Positions 35,416 to 46,557 of a stretch of 56,691 nucleotides of DNA are shown here, piece by piece. The translations under genes and the position numbers were made by a program. Position 1 is the first letter of the stretch. Every line of letters begins with the position of its first letter. The notes beneath the pieces were generated by a model. The model was not told the DNA's origin. It saw only the letters and a list, made by a program, of their open reading frames with translations, and did no database searches. The DNA is from Acidobacteriota bacterium (GTDB taxonomy: Bacteria; Acidobacteriota; UBA6911; RPQK01; JAJDTT01), in the NCBI GenBank assembly GCA_028874215.1, contig JAPPLF010000024.1:1-56691 (forward strand), read 5' to 3'.

Positions 35416-36444
35416 ATGGTCATCGTCATGGAACACAACGCAACTTCGGAACAGGTGGAACACGTGATCGACAAGCTCGTCGCTAACGGTTTCGACGTGC
35501 ATCGGTCGACAGGCGTGGACTATACGGTGCTGGGAGCCGTCGGAGCCAAGAACGTGAACACGCGGGACTACGAGGGCATGGACGGCGTCCGGGAGGTCCA
35601 CCGCATCAGCGAGCCCTACAAGCTGGCCTCCAGGGCGTTCCACCCGAAGGGCAGCCGGGTCCGGATCGGGGACGTCGAGTTCGGCGGGGAAGAGGTGGTG
35701 ATCATGGCCGGGCCGTGCACCATCGAAAGCGAGGCCCAGTGCGAAGAGGTCGCGGCCGGGGTCGCGGAAGCCGGGGCCCGGGTCATGCGGGGCGGCGCCT
35801 TCAAGCCCAGGACCTCCCCCTACTCCTTCCAGGGGCACGGAGAAAAGGGACTGCAGATCATCCGCAAGGCGGCGGACCGTCACGGCATGCTGGTGATCTC
35901 GGAAGTCATGGAATCGGCCCAGATTCCCCTGGCCCACGACTACATCGACATCATTCAGATCGGAACCCGGAACATGCAGAACTACAATCTGTTGCGGGAC
36001 ATCGGGAAGAGCGGCATTCCGGCGCTTCTGAAGCGCGGCATGAGCGCCACCATCACCGATCTGCTGCTGGCGGCCGAATACATCATGGCCGAGGGAAACC
36101 ACAACGTCCTCCTCTGCGAGAGAGGGATCCGGACCTTCGAGAACCTGACCCGGAACACGCTGGATCTCTCCGCCGTTCCGGTGGTCAAGCAGATCAGCCA
36201 TCTGCCCATCGTGGTGGACCCGAGCCATGCCGTGGCAATCCGGAACCGGGTGGGTCCGCTGTCCCGGGCCGCCGTGGCGGTCGGTGCGGACGGCCTCCTC
36301 ATCGAGGTGCACCAGGATCCGGAAAACGCGCTTTGCGACGGAGCCCAGTCGTTGTTCGTGAGCCAGTTCGCCAACCTCATGGACGAAATGCGCCGCATCG
36401 CCCGGGCCGTGGGCAAGAATATCGCCGAACCGACGCTGGCTTGA
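35416..36444 (+). CDS. aroF: 3-deoxy-7-phosphoheptulonate (DAHP) synthase, AroA-beta type
   Basis: A 342-residue enzyme for the first step of the shikimate pathway. An N-terminal ferredoxin-like regulatory domain (MVIVMEHNATSEQVEHVIDK, about residues 1-70) precedes the catalytic barrel with MAGPCTIES, GGAFKPRTSPYSFQGHG, LCERGIRTFE and VVDPSHAVA. The N-terminal domain is the type found in Thermotoga-like enzymes inhibited by Tyr/Phe, so both enzyme feedback and the leader attenuator may act. Co-transcribed with chorismate mutase, 32 bases apart. Confidence 0.95.
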   Translation: MVIVMEHNATSEQVEHVIDKLVANGFDVHRSTGVDYTVLGAVGAKNVNTRDYEGMDGVREVHRISEPYKLASRAFHPKGSRVRIGDVEFGGEEVVIMAGPCTIESEAQCEEVAAGVAEAGARVMRGGAFKPRTSPYSFQGHGEKGLQIIRKAADRHGMLVISEVMESAQIPLAHDYIDIIQIGTRNMQNYNLLRDIGKSGIPALLKRGMSATITDLLLAAEYIMAEGNHNVLLCERGIRTFENLTRNTLDLSAVPVVKQISHLPIVVDPSHAVAIRNRVGPLSRAAVAVGADGLLIEVHQDPENALCDGAQSLFVSQFANLMDEMRRIARAVGKNIAEPTLA

Positions 36445-36449
36445 GCCGC

Positions 36450-36465
36450 TGACGGCTTGGAGCCG

Positions 36466-36468
<3 letters not shown>
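36450..36468. terminator. Hairpin between convergent aroF and guaB
   Basis: TGACGGCT-TGG-AGCCGTCA forms a perfect eight-base-pair stem in the 21 bases between two convergent stops and includes the guaB stop. There is no long T run on either side, so its strength as a terminator is uncertain. Confidence 0.4.
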
Positions 36469-37926
<1,458 letters not shown>

Positions 37927-38006
37927 CGAAGAATGATATGAGATCGGTCCGCGGGCGGTCAACGCCGACGACCGGTGAGAAACGAGAGGAGCATCGAGGG
38001 TGAAGA

Positions 38007-39125
38007 TCAGATCCGGACGCGGATCCGGTGGGTGCGGATCCTTCCCTGTCCCTCTTCGATGGCCCAGTGGGTCACGAGCACCTCGCCGTCCCCCAGGCCG
38101 AGCAGCGAGGCTTGGCCGAACTTCAGGTCCCGGCCCATGTCGGAGTAGACGGCGATCCTCATGGAGGGGGCGTTGCCCCAGACCTTGGCCGTTTCGACCG
38201 TCCGCCAGCGGTCGCGCGAGAAATCCACGACCCTCACGAACACGCCGATGTCCTCTCCTTCGCGATGGCAGTGAACCGTCAGCAGGAGGTCGCCGCCCCA
38301 GTGCATCAGGTTCGACGCCTGTCCCCGGATACCGGTGTCGATGGGGTTCGACCAGGACGCTCCGCCATCGTGCGACACCGTGACGTGATTGGTGGTGTTG
38401 GTGCCCTGGATATGGTCCATCATCCAGTTCAGGGAGACGATCCGGCCCTCCTGCATCTCGCACAGTCTCGGTTCCGAAGGCGCATAGCGTCCGGCCGGGT
38501 CCCGGAAGAAATCGGTTCGGTCATCCCAGGTTTCGCCTCCGTCGCCGCTGCGCAGCAGGGCTCCCACGCAGCCGCTGGGATTGCTCCCGTCCCACCTGGG
38601 GAAGAGCGATCCGGCGCCCAGAATCACTCCGTTGCGGAGTTGGATCGCCGGGCCGGACTGTTCGATCAGTTCCGGGCGCGACCGCGGGACGATCCTGGGA
38701 TGCGACCAGGTGAGGCCGTCGTCTTCGGAGAAGGAAACCAGGTTGTCGCCTCCCCGGATCCCGTCCACGGCGGGGTCGGGGTTGGCGATGGTCTGATCCG
38801 GATCGGTGCGGTGGAAACGATAGCCCAGGGCCATCAGCCTGCCGTCGTCCAGGAGGGTCGGCTTCAGATAGTCGGAGTTGTGGCGATACGCCTCTTCCCT
38901 GCGGTGCAGCGGACCCTGGAGGCTCCACGTGCGCCCCTGGTCCCGGGAACGGGTCACGAACGTCGTCACGTCGGTCGCTTCGAAGGCCTCGCCCAGGACG
39001 AAGAGTCCCAGGAGCTCACCCGAGGCCAGTTTCACCAGGCCGGGAAAGTACCCGTGGCGGGATCGATTGAAGGGTTGTGGATTCTCGTAGACGACGTGGT
39101 GGTCAAGGATTTCGATGGTGGTCAT
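38007..39125 (-). CDS. BNR/Asp-box sialidase-like protein
   Basis: A 372-residue six-bladed propeller candidate. Four Asp-box motifs (S-x-D-x-G-x-T/S-W) are readable: [27 protein letters not shown] and SHDGGASWS. The start ATG 39125 ([15 protein letters not shown]) is preferred over the longer frame to 39260. No signal peptide is evident. Family proteins include exo-sialidases, but many environmental members have other or unknown glycan substrates. Its neighbours (Gfo/Idh/MocA and cytochrome-tailed propeller proteins) suggest a carbohydrate-related role. Confidence 0.8.
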   Translation of the reverse strand: MTTIEILDHHVVYENPQPFNRSRHGYFPGLVKLASGELLGLFVLGEAFEATDVTTFVTRSRDQGRTWSLQGPLHRREEAYRHNSDYLKPTLLDDGRLMALGYRFHRTDPDQTIANPDPAVDGIRGGDNLVSFSEDDGLTWSHPRIVPRSRPELIEQSGPAIQLRNGVILGAGSLFPRWDGSNPSGCVGALLRSGDGGETWDDRTDFFRDPAGRYAPSEPRLCEMQEGRIVSLNWMMDHIQGTNTTNHVTVSHDGGASWSNPIDTGIRGQASNLMHWGGDLLLTVHCHREGEDIGVFVRVVDFSRDRWRTVETAKVWGNAPSMRIAVYSDMGRDLKFGQASLLGLGDGEVLVTHWAIEEGQGRIRTHRIRVRI

Positions 39126-39338
39126 GTTCGGCTCCGTTGGAGAACGTTTCCGAGCCGTCGATATTCTTCGGCTTTCGTTCGGACGCTCACCCCCGAAACT
39201 ACCAGCCGCCGGACCCGAGCGCCATTTCCACGGACACCCCATTTTCGGGCGGGCAACCACCGGGCAGGCGCCAGTGTAGAATCCTGTTGATTCGGTTTCA
39301 TTCCTTCGGGGACGGGAAAGCGAACGGAGGAGCGCGCC

Positions 39339-40451
39339 ATGGACGTCGTCCGGTTAGGCATCGTGGGATCGGGGTATATGGGCCGGACCTATGCCCACTG
39401 TGTGAGGGACCACAATGAGGGGGTCGAGTTGGCGGGGGTCACTCAGGGAAGCCGGGCGCCCCGGCTGGCGGCGGATTTCGGCGTCGAGCATTTCCCCGGA
39501 TACGAGGACATGCTTCGCAGCGAGCAGGTCGACGCCGTGCTCCTGGCCACGATCCACAAGCTGCACGCGGAGCAGACACTGGCCGCCGCCGGCTACGGCA
39601 AGCACGTCCTGGTGGAGAAGCCGATGATGACCAACGTGGCCGACTGCGACGCCATGATTGCCGCCTGCCGGGAGGCCGGAGTGACCCTCAGCGTCATTCA
39701 CACGTTGCGTTATCGCGGCGTCTTCGCCCGCGCCCGAAAGCTGATCGAAGGGGGCCGCATCGGCGAAGTGCGGATGGTGCAGATGAACACGCTGTGGCCG
39801 CTGCGCGATCCCGGCAAGCCCTGGCTCCGGGACTTCGACAACGGAGGGGACATTCTGGACCGCTGTTCCCACAGCTTCGACATGCTTCGCTTCCTCATCG
39901 GCGACGAACCGGTCCGGCTCTTCGGCACGGTGAACGCCTATTCGGCCCCGAACTGGCAGGCCCGGAACGCCATGGCGCAGATCCGTTTCTCCCGTGGCGC
40001 CAGCGCCCAGGTCTGGATGAGCCATGAGCTGCCCGAGCCCGGATTCCCGCGCATGAAGGACTTCGTCCGGGTCTGGGGCGAGAAGGGAATGATCGAAGCC
40101 GAGCACTTCGGAAAGCTCCGGCTGGCGTCGGAAGGAGATTGGCGGGACATCTGGGAGATGCCGGAGATCGATTTTCTCGGCGATCCCTTCGAGCCCAAGC
40201 GCCTGGAGGCCTTCTTCGTGCAAACCCAGGATTTTGTCGACTCCTTGCGCTACGGCCGCCCGCCCGCAGTGTCGGGTGAAGACGGCCGCGCCGCCATCCA
40301 GATGATCGAGGCCACCCACCTTTCTCACCGGACCGGCGCCGCGGTGGAGTTGCCGTTGCCCCGCTCCGCCGAAGGGCACCATTTTGACGGCGCGACGGTG
40401 GAGCGGAAAAAGGTTCCGGGGTCGGCATTGGGGCCGGAGGACCCGGCGTAA
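39339..40451 (+). CDS. Gfo/Idh/MocA-family oxidoreductase
   Basis: A 370-residue NAD(P)-dependent sugar or cyclitol dehydrogenase family member. The Rossmann loop is LGIVGSGYMGRTYAHCV; the family Lys lies in LVEKPMMTNV; the C-terminal alpha/beta domain follows, with DRCSHSFDMLRFLIGD in the active site. Strong GGAGG precedes the ATG. It is cytoplasmic (no signal). It lies divergent from the sialidase-like gene and 15 bases before the large dehydrogenase. Confidence 0.9.
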   Translation: MDVVRLGIVGSGYMGRTYAHCVRDHNEGVELAGVTQGSRAPRLAADFGVEHFPGYEDMLRSEQVDAVLLATIHKLHAEQTLAAAGYGKHVLVEKPMMTNVADCDAMIAACREAGVTLSVIHTLRYRGVFARARKLIEGGRIGEVRMVQMNTLWPLRDPGKPWLRDFDNGGDILDRCSHSFDMLRFLIGDEPVRLFGTVNAYSAPNWQARNAMAQIRFSRGASAQVWMSHELPEPGFPRMKDFVRVWGEKGMIEAEHFGKLRLASEGDWRDIWEMPEIDFLGDPFEPKRLEAFFVQTQDFVDSLRYGRPPAVSGEDGRAAIQMIEATHLSHRTGAAVELPLPRSAEGHHFDGATVERKKVPGSALGPEDPA

Positions 40452-40466
40452 AGCGGTTTTTTCAAC

Positions 40467-43400
40467 ATGATCCGATTCCTCAACTCCAGGGCTCCCGGAA
40501 TCGTCAGGCGAGCGCTCCTGAGCGCCTCGGTTTCCGTTCTCCTCGGGAGCTGCGGGAGCCGCGAAACGCCGCCGTTTCCGGCGCGGCAGGCGCTGGAAAC
40601 CTTCCGATTGCCGCCGGGGTTCGAGATCGAGCTGGTGGCGGCCGAGCCCCTGGTCGCGGATCCGGTGGCCGCCGCCTTCGACGGCCGCGGGCGCCTCTTC
40701 GTCCTGGAGATGGGCGACTATCCCATGCAATCGGAACCCCAGGGCCGGGTCGTGGTCCTGGAGGACTCCGGCGGCGGAAAGTTCGACCGCAGCCACGTCT
40801 TTGCCGAAAAGCTGCCCTTTCCCACCGGACTGATGCCGTGGAAGGAGGGGGTGCTGGTGGCCGCCGCTCCGGACATCCTCTATCTTCCCGACCGGGACGG
40901 CGACCTGCGGGCCGACGAGAGGCGAGTGATCCTCACCGGATTCAACCGCTACAATCCCCAGCTTCGAGTCAACGGACTCCTGTACGGCATCGACAACTGG
41001 ATCTACGGAGCCTACCCCAAGGTGGGTCCCTCCCGGCGCAACCCCGAACAGTTCGGGCTGACGGGAGGACCCTTGCATTTTCCCGGCCATCCGGAAGCCG
41101 GGTCCGTCGACGTCTCGGCTCTGGGCACCGACTTCCGCTTCCGTCCGGACCGGTTGCAACTGGAGCCGGTGGCCGGGAACTCCCAATACGGCAACGCCTT
41201 CGACGCCGCCGGCAACCGCTTCGGCCTGTGGAACAACAACCACATCCGCCATCCCGTCATCGCACACCGCTACCTGTCGCGGAATCCCTACCTGCAGGTC
41301 TCCTCCTCCATGGAGTTCCCCTCCGATCACGAAAACCAGTCCACCGTCTATCCCGTTACGCGAACTCCCATCTACATCCACGAATCCCAGGTGGGCGTAT
41401 TCACCTCCAGTTGCGGGAACTCCGTCTACACCGCCGGCCGGTTTCCCGAGAGGTTCAGGGGCGCGTATTTCGTCTGCGACCCGTTGCACAACCTGGTGCA
41501 CTGCGACCTGCTCTCGCCTTCGGGGGCGACCTTCTCCGCCCGCCGGGCCTTCGAGGAGCGGGAGTTCCTGGCCTCCACCGATGCTTGGTTCAAGCCGGTG
41601 TTCACCACCGTCGGTCCCGACGGAGCGCTCTACGTGGTCGACTACTACCGGAAGTACGTCGAGCATCCGGACTACGTCCCGGAAGATCTGGAAGGGGAGT
41701 TCGACCTGCGGGCCGGCGCACGTCTGGGGCGCATCTACAGAGTGGTCCACAAGGACGGCGGCGCAGACGGGTCGCCCGGCCTTCAGGACGCCGGCACCGG
41801 CCGCCTGGTGGAGGCGCTGTCCCACGCCAACATGTGGTGGCGCATCACGGCCCAGCGTCTGCTGGTCGAGCGGCAGGAGCGGCCGGCCGTTCCCGCCCTT
41901 CGGGAGCTGGCGGTTTCCGCCGGCCGGCCGGAATCCCGAATTCATGCGCTCTGGACGCTGGACGGGTTGGGAGGTCTCGATTCGGATCTGATCTCGGAGG
42001 CGCTCGGCGACCCGGACGCGAGGGTTCGGGAACATGCGATCCGGCTCTCCGAGCAGTTCGATTCGCCGCGCCTGGTGAAGAGGCTGTTGGCCCTGGTCCG
42101 GGATCCCGACCATCGCGTCCAGTTTCAGCTTGCCTGCACCTTGGGATTGCTGCCCGAATCGCAGTCCTTCGGTCCTCTGAGCCGGCTCCTGAAGCGGCGC
42201 CCGGAAGACCGCTGGCTACAGATCGCCGTCCTGACTTCGGCGTCGGAAAACGCCGTCCGGTGGCTCCGGACCGTCACCGGCAACGGCGCCTTTCTCGCTT
42301 CGAAAACCCAGGGGAAGGAGGAGTTCCTGGAGAGGATCGCCTCGATCCTGGGCGCTCGCCAGGTCGGATCCGGGATTTCGGAAGTGCTCCGCCTGGCGGC
42401 GGGCGGTGCGAATGCCGGAGGCGAATGGTGGAAGCGTGCCCTGCTGTCCGGATTGGGCCGGGGTCTGAGCCAGGGCGCCGAAGCCCGGGTCCGCGTGAAT
42501 CGAAGCGGCGAGCGCCTTCTGTTCCGGCTGATGCGCTCGCCGTCGCCGGCGGTGGCGGCGGCCGCCCTGGATCTCGCAGACCGCGTCATGCTCTCGGATT
42601 CTCCCCGGTTGCGCCGGTTCGTCGAGAAGGCTCTGGACAACGCGAGGGGCCGGACGGACGAGGCGGCCCGGGTGATCGCGGTCCGGATCCTGGGACTGGA
42701 CCCGGCCGGAGCGGCGACTCGCGCGCTGGAGGAATTGATGACGCCGCGGGAGGCTCCCCAGGTCCAGGTCACGGCCGCCCGTTCCCTCCTCAGGGCGGGG
42801 AGCACGGAGGTCGTGCCGTTCCTGCTCCTCAATTGGGGAAGCTTCACCGAGCCGGTCCGCAGGGCGGCCTGGGACGGCCTCCTGGCGCGCAAGGAACTCG
42901 TGAACGCACTCCTGGACGGCATCCGCGAAATGGAAGCCGAGGCCTGGACCCTGGGCCGGACGCGGATCAATCAGCTCCTGGAATCGCCGGATGAGGAGGT
43001 TCGCCGGCAGGCCGAGGGGTTGTTCGGCGATCTGTCCCAGGGCCGCGAGGACCTGATCGAACGGTACCGGTCCGCCCTTTCGGCCGGAGGGAAGGTTGCC
43101 AGGGGGAAAGAGATCTTCCGCGAGACCTGCAGCCGGTGCCACGTTCTGGACGGCATGGGAAGCCAAGTCGGTCCCGATCTCATGGACGCGGTCCGGCGGC
43201 CCAAGAAGTTCTTCCTGGCCAAGATCCTGGATCCCAACCTCAATATTGCGCCGGGCTACGAAACCTATGTCATCGAGACTCGAAGCGGCGCCACGGTGAC
43301 CGGGGTCATCGCCCGGGAGAGTCCCACCTCCATCACGCTGCGGCGCGAGGAAGGTGAGGAGGAGACGCTGCTCCGGAGCAATATCGCGGCGCTGCGGGTT

Positions 43401-43508
43401 TCCGGCGTCTCCACCATGCCCGAGGGACTGGAGGATGAAATTGATCCCGCCGCCATGGCCGACCTGCTGGAATATCTTCAGCGGTTGAGCACGCCGGGTC
43501 CGATGTGA
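40467..43508 (+). CDS. PVC-type membrane-bound dehydrogenase: beta-propeller, HEAT repeats, cytochrome c
   Basis: A 1013-residue lipoprotein (signal with lipobox LLGSC, Cys near residue 30). An N-terminal PQQ-like six-bladed propeller (FEIELVAAEPLVADPVAAAFDGRGRL and onward; YVVDYYRKYVEHPDY at its end) is followed by a HEAT-repeat region from about residue 440 to 860. A cytochrome c domain with haem motif CSRCH near residue 888 and a C-terminal beta-sandwich close the protein. This architecture is known from Planctomycetes/Verrucomicrobia and Acidobacteria. It is thought to oxidise a sugar or sugar acid outside the cytoplasmic membrane and pass electrons to haem. Confidence 0.85.
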   Translation: MIRFLNSRAPGIVRRALLSASVSVLLGSCGSRETPPFPARQALETFRLPPGFEIELVAAEPLVADPVAAAFDGRGRLFVLEMGDYPMQSEPQGRVVVLEDSGGGKFDRSHVFAEKLPFPTGLMPWKEGVLVAAAPDILYLPDRDGDLRADERRVILTGFNRYNPQLRVNGLLYGIDNWIYGAYPKVGPSRRNPEQFGLTGGPLHFPGHPEAGSVDVSALGTDFRFRPDRLQLEPVAGNSQYGNAFDAAGNRFGLWNNNHIRHPVIAHRYLSRNPYLQVSSSMEFPSDHENQSTVYPVTRTPIYIHESQVGVFTSSCGNSVYTAGRFPERFRGAYFVCDPLHNLVHCDLLSPSGATFSARRAFEEREFLASTDAWFKPVFTTVGPDGALYVVDYYRKYVEHPDYVPEDLEGEFDLRAGARLGRIYRVVHKDGGADGSPGLQDAGTGRLVEALSHANMWWRITAQRLLVERQERPAVPALRELAVSAGRPESRIHALWTLDGLGGLDSDLISEALGDPDARVREHAIRLSEQFDSPRLVKRLLALVRDPDHRVQFQLACTLGLLPESQSFGPLSRLLKRRPEDRWLQIAVLTSASENAVRWLRTVTGNGAFLASKTQGKEEFLERIASILGARQVGSGISEVLRLAAGGANAGGEWWKRALLSGLGRGLSQGAEARVRVNRSGERLLFRLMRSPSPAVAAAALDLADRVMLSDSPRLRRFVEKALDNARGRTDEAARVIAVRILGLDPAGAATRALEELMTPREAPQVQVTAARSLLRAGSTEVVPFLLLNWGSFTEPVRRAAWDGLLARKELVNALLDGIREMEAEAWTLGRTRINQLLESPDEEVRRQAEGLFGDLSQGREDLIERYRSALSAGGKVARGKEIFRETCSRCHVLDGMGSQVGPDLMDAVRRPKKFFLAKILDPNLNIAPGYETYVIETRSGATVTGVIARESPTSITLRREEGEEETLLRSNIAALRVSGVSTMPEGLEDEIDPAAMADLLEYLQRLSTPGPM

Positions 43509-43579
43509 CAGATTCGTGAGGAGGAAGCGATGCCGGCCGTGGGGAACGGCGGGTTCATTGCAATGATTGGAGGTGTCCG

Positions 43580-44905
43580 ATGCAATCGCTAGACCGTAGA
43601 AAATTCATGACCGGCTCACTGGGAGCCGCCTCCCTGGCCATGGCGTCCAGGGGCCCGGTTCGCGGGGCCAACGAACGTGTCGTGGTGGGAATCATGGGCT
43701 TGGGTGGACGCGGGACGCGGCTGGCCGAGAACTTCGCCCAGCGCCCGGACGTGGAGGTCGCCTACCTTTGCGACGTCGACACCCGGCGATTCGGCCGGGC
43801 CCGCAAGGCGGTGGAAGCGGCCCAACGCTCCCGCCCCAAGTTGGTGCAGGACTTCCGGAAGATCCTGGACGACGGCAGCGTGGACGCCCTGGTCAACGCC
43901 ACGCCGGACCACTGGCACGCCCTGGGGAGCATCCTCGCCTGCCAGGCGGGAAAGGACGTCTTCGTGGAGAAGCCCATGGTCCACTCCATCTGGGAGGGCC
44001 GGAAAATGGTGGAGGCGGAGAGCAAGTACGGCCGGGTCGTCCAGGTGGGGATGCAGTCGCGCAGCGCCCCCTACGTCCGCCGGGCCCGGGAATACATCCG
44101 CGCTGGCAACCTGGGAGACGTGCACCTGGTCCGGGTTTACAACATGATGCAGCATCCCAAACGGGAACCGGTGCCCGACGGCCCGGTGCCCGACGGCCTG
44201 GATTGGGATCTCTGGTGCGGTCCCGCGGCCAAGCGGCCGTACAATCCGGGCCTGTACTGGTTGAACTACTGGGAGTACAGTTGCGGTCCCATCGCCGGCG
44301 ACCTGGTTCACCAACTGGATCTGGCCCGCTACCTGATCGGCGATCCACCCGCTCCCATGGCGGCCTCCCACCAGGGAGCCATCTACTCCTTGAAGGACGG
44401 GCGCGACACCCCCGATACCCAGATGGCCCTGTACGAATACGATGGGCTCACCATGACCATGCAGTCGACCCTCTGGACGCCCTACATGAAAAAGACGCCC
44501 GGGATCGTCCGCAACACCGACCGCTTCCCCGACTGGCCCTTCAGCAGCACCAAGGTGGAGATCCTGGGCACGGACGGGTACATGTATTTCGGCCGTCACG
44601 GCGGCGGCTGGCAGGCTTACGACGCCGACGGGGAACTGGTGCGGTCCGAATACGGGCGCCAGGGGAACCGGGAACACCAGGACGATTTCGTGGACTGCAT
44701 CCGGACCCGGCGCAAGCCCGTTGCCGACGCCGAGACCGGCCATCAGTCCGCCCTGCTCTGCCACCTGGCCAACATCTCCTTCCGGGTGGGCAACCGGCGC
44801 CTGGTCCTGGACCCCGAGACCGAGTCCTTCACCGGTTTTCCGGAGGCCGACGCCTATCTCAAGCGCACCTACCGGAAGCCGTGGGTGATTCCGGAGAAAA
44901 TCTAA
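43580..44905 (+). CDS. Tat-exported Gfo/Idh/MocA-family oxidoreductase
   Basis: A 441-residue protein. A twin-arginine signal (LDRRKFMTGSLGAASLAMAS) precedes the Rossmann domain (VVGIMGLGGRGTRLAEN) and the Lys motif FVEKPMVHS. The C-terminal domain carries GPIAGDLVHQLDLARYLIGD. Periplasmic Gfo/Idh proteins keep their cofactor after folding in the cytoplasm, hence the Tat route. GGAGG lies before the ATG. It follows the cytochrome-tailed dehydrogenase by 71 bases and probably belongs to the same unit. Confidence 0.9.
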   Translation: MQSLDRRKFMTGSLGAASLAMASRGPVRGANERVVVGIMGLGGRGTRLAENFAQRPDVEVAYLCDVDTRRFGRARKAVEAAQRSRPKLVQDFRKILDDGSVDALVNATPDHWHALGSILACQAGKDVFVEKPMVHSIWEGRKMVEAESKYGRVVQVGMQSRSAPYVRRAREYIRAGNLGDVHLVRVYNMMQHPKREPVPDGPVPDGLDWDLWCGPAAKRPYNPGLYWLNYWEYSCGPIAGDLVHQLDLARYLIGDPPAPMAASHQGAIYSLKDGRDTPDTQMALYEYDGLTMTMQSTLWTPYMKKTPGIVRNTDRFPDWPFSSTKVEILGTDGYMYFGRHGGGWQAYDADGELVRSEYGRQGNREHQDDFVDCIRTRRKPVADAETGHQSALLCHLANISFRVGNRRLVLDPETESFTGFPEADAYLKRTYRKPWVIPEKI

Positions 44906-44975
44906 GGGGGGGGGGCGGCGGTTTCCCAACCGCCGATCTCCCAACCGCCGATCTCCCAACCGCCGATCCCCCCCC
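44906..44975. repeat. Triple 15-base tandem repeat flanked by G and C runs
   Basis: Three exact copies of TCCCAACCGCCGATC at 44924-44938, 44939-44953 and 44954-44968. A G10 run (44906-44915) precedes and a C9 run (44967-44975) follows, so the array can fold back on itself (GGCGGTT with AACCGCC). It occupies nearly the whole gap between two genes. Confidence 0.85.
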
Positions 44976-44989
44976 CGAGGTCCGCGCCG

Positions 44990-45859
44990 ATGCCAACCTC
45001 GAATGTCCCGAACGGCCGTCCCTTGCGTTTGTGGGCGCTGTCCGACCTGCACCTTTCCCATCCGGAAAACCGGCGAGCGCTGGGAAGTCTTCCGGCCTTT
45101 CCCGGCGACTGGCTGATCCTGGCGGGGGACGTGACCCACGGAGCGCGGCGGCTCGACTGGTGCTTTCGGCGTCTGACTCACAAGTTCCGGCAGATCGTCT
45201 GGGTTCCCGGAAACCACGAACTCTGGACCCTTCCAAACGCGCTTCCCCGGCTTGGCGGCGTCGCGCTCTACGACCGGATGGTCCGGATTGCCCGCCGCCA
45301 CGGAGTTCTCACCCCGGAAGATCCTTACCCGGTGGTTGAACTTGGGGACGGTCCGGTTCTCATCGCGCCGCTGTTCCTGCTCTACGACTACAGCTTTCGG
45401 CCCCCGCACATCCGCCGCGACCAGGTGGTTCGGTGGGCCCGGGAAACCGGCTCCGCCTGCGCCGACGAAATGATGCTGCGTCCGGACCCGTATCCGGATC
45501 GGGAGTCGTGGTGCGCCGCCCGCTGCGAGGACGCCGCCTCCCGGCTTGCGGCGTATCCTGCGAATCTTCGCAAGGTCCTGATCAATCACTTTCCGCTTGA
45601 AGAAGAGCACGCCGTGCTGCCGCGGGTGCCCCGATTCACTCCCTGGTGCGGAACCCGCCGGACCCGGGGTTGGCACCGCCGTTTCAACGCCTGCGCCGTG
45701 GTGTACGGCCATCTCCACATCCGGGGCACACAGTGGCTTGACGGCGTGCCATTCCGGGAGGTGTCCCTGGGGTATCCGCGGCAGTGGAACCGGCGCCGGG
45801 GAATCGGCGCCTACCTGCGGGAGGTGACCCTGGCTCCCCGGAAAGCGGCCGTCCCATGA
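44990..45859 (+). CDS. Metallophosphoesterase
   Basis: A 289-residue calcineurin-like phosphoesterase. Metal ligands appear in order as SDLHLSHPENRR, LAGDVTHG, VPGNHELW, INHFPLEE and VYGHLHIRG, the full D-x-H, GD, GNH[E/D], H, GHxH set. The substrate cannot be inferred. Its TGA overlaps the ATG of the phosphopantetheinyl transferase, so the two are translationally coupled. Confidence 0.88.
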   Translation: MPTSNVPNGRPLRLWALSDLHLSHPENRRALGSLPAFPGDWLILAGDVTHGARRLDWCFRRLTHKFRQIVWVPGNHELWTLPNALPRLGGVALYDRMVRIARRHGVLTPEDPYPVVELGDGPVLIAPLFLLYDYSFRPPHIRRDQVVRWARETGSACADEMMLRPDPYPDRESWCAARCEDAASRLAAYPANLRKVLINHFPLEEEHAVLPRVPRFTPWCGTRRTRGWHRRFNACAVVYGHLHIRGTQWLDGVPFREVSLGYPRQWNRRRGIGAYLREVTLAPRKAAVP

Positions 45860-46557
45860 CCGCCTCCGGCGCCTGGTGGACTCCGTGGCGCGAGGACCAA
45901 GGGTCCGTCATCCTTCACGTCGACCTCCAGCCCGATGCCGATCGCGAAGCACGGGCCTTCGCGGTGCTCGACGAAGGCGAGCAGGCGCGGTGGAACCGGT
46001 TCGTGGTCACGGGCGCCCGGCGCCAGTATGCGCTCTGCCGGGCGGCGCTCCGGATCAACCTCTGCCATCGGCTGGGGTGTTCCAACCGGGAACTGTCCTT
46101 CGGCTATCTCGAGCACGGCAAGCCGTTCGCGAAGGTGAACGGGGTGGCGTCGGAGTCCAACTTCAATGTGAGCCACAGCGGACGGCACGGATTGATCGGG
46201 TTCGCGAATCGGGAAGGACTCGGGGTGGATCTGGAGGTGCGCACACCCGGCAGGGATTTCGACGGGATCGGGGGCAGGGTCTACAGTCCCCGGGAACGAC
46301 TCGCGCTGTCCGCGGCCGCCGGGCGCGGGAAGGCGGATCTTTTCTACCGGCTCTGGAGCCTGAAGGAGGCGCTGATCAAGGCCTTGGGAACCGGATTCTC
46401 GCTGAGTCCATCCCGTTTCGAGGTGCCGCGCACGATGATCGAGGGCGAGCGGTCGGCGGTGTTTCGCTTCCCGCACCTTCCGTCCGAACCGTTCTGGCTG
46501 GAGGATCTGGGCGAACCCCGTTTTGCCGCCGCCTGCGCCTACCGGCTGATGGGCTGA
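45856..46557 (+). CDS. 4'-phosphopantetheinyl transferase, Sfp type
   Basis: A 233-residue enzyme transferring phosphopantetheine from CoA to carrier proteins. Motifs: KPFAKVN, then FNVSHSGRHGLIGFA, the Mg-binding GVDLEVR, and FYRLWSLKEALIKALGTGFS (W-x-x-KEA-x-x-K). Chosen start is ATG 45856 (MTASGAWW), overlapping the preceding stop; the frame is open further up. Sfp-type enzymes usually serve polyketide or peptide synthases; none is visible in this window. Its 3' end overlaps the convergent gene by 19 bases. Confidence 0.9.
   Translation: MTASGAWWTPWREDQGSVILHVDLQPDADREARAFAVLDEGEQARWNRFVVTGARRQYALCRAALRINLCHRLGCSNRELSFGYLEHGKPFAKVNGVASESNFNVSHSGRHGLIGFANREGLGVDLEVRTPGRDFDGIGGRVYSPRERLALSAAAGRGKADLFYRLWSLKEALIKALGTGFSLSPSRFEVPRTMIEGERSAVFRFPHLPSEPFWLEDLGEPRFAAACAYRLMG

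Noticed and set aside
38007-39260. Longer guaB and sialidase starts at the far ends of their frames (38463 and 39260)
   Set aside because: The extensions are shadow-like and exceed family length; the internal ATGs give normal N-termini.
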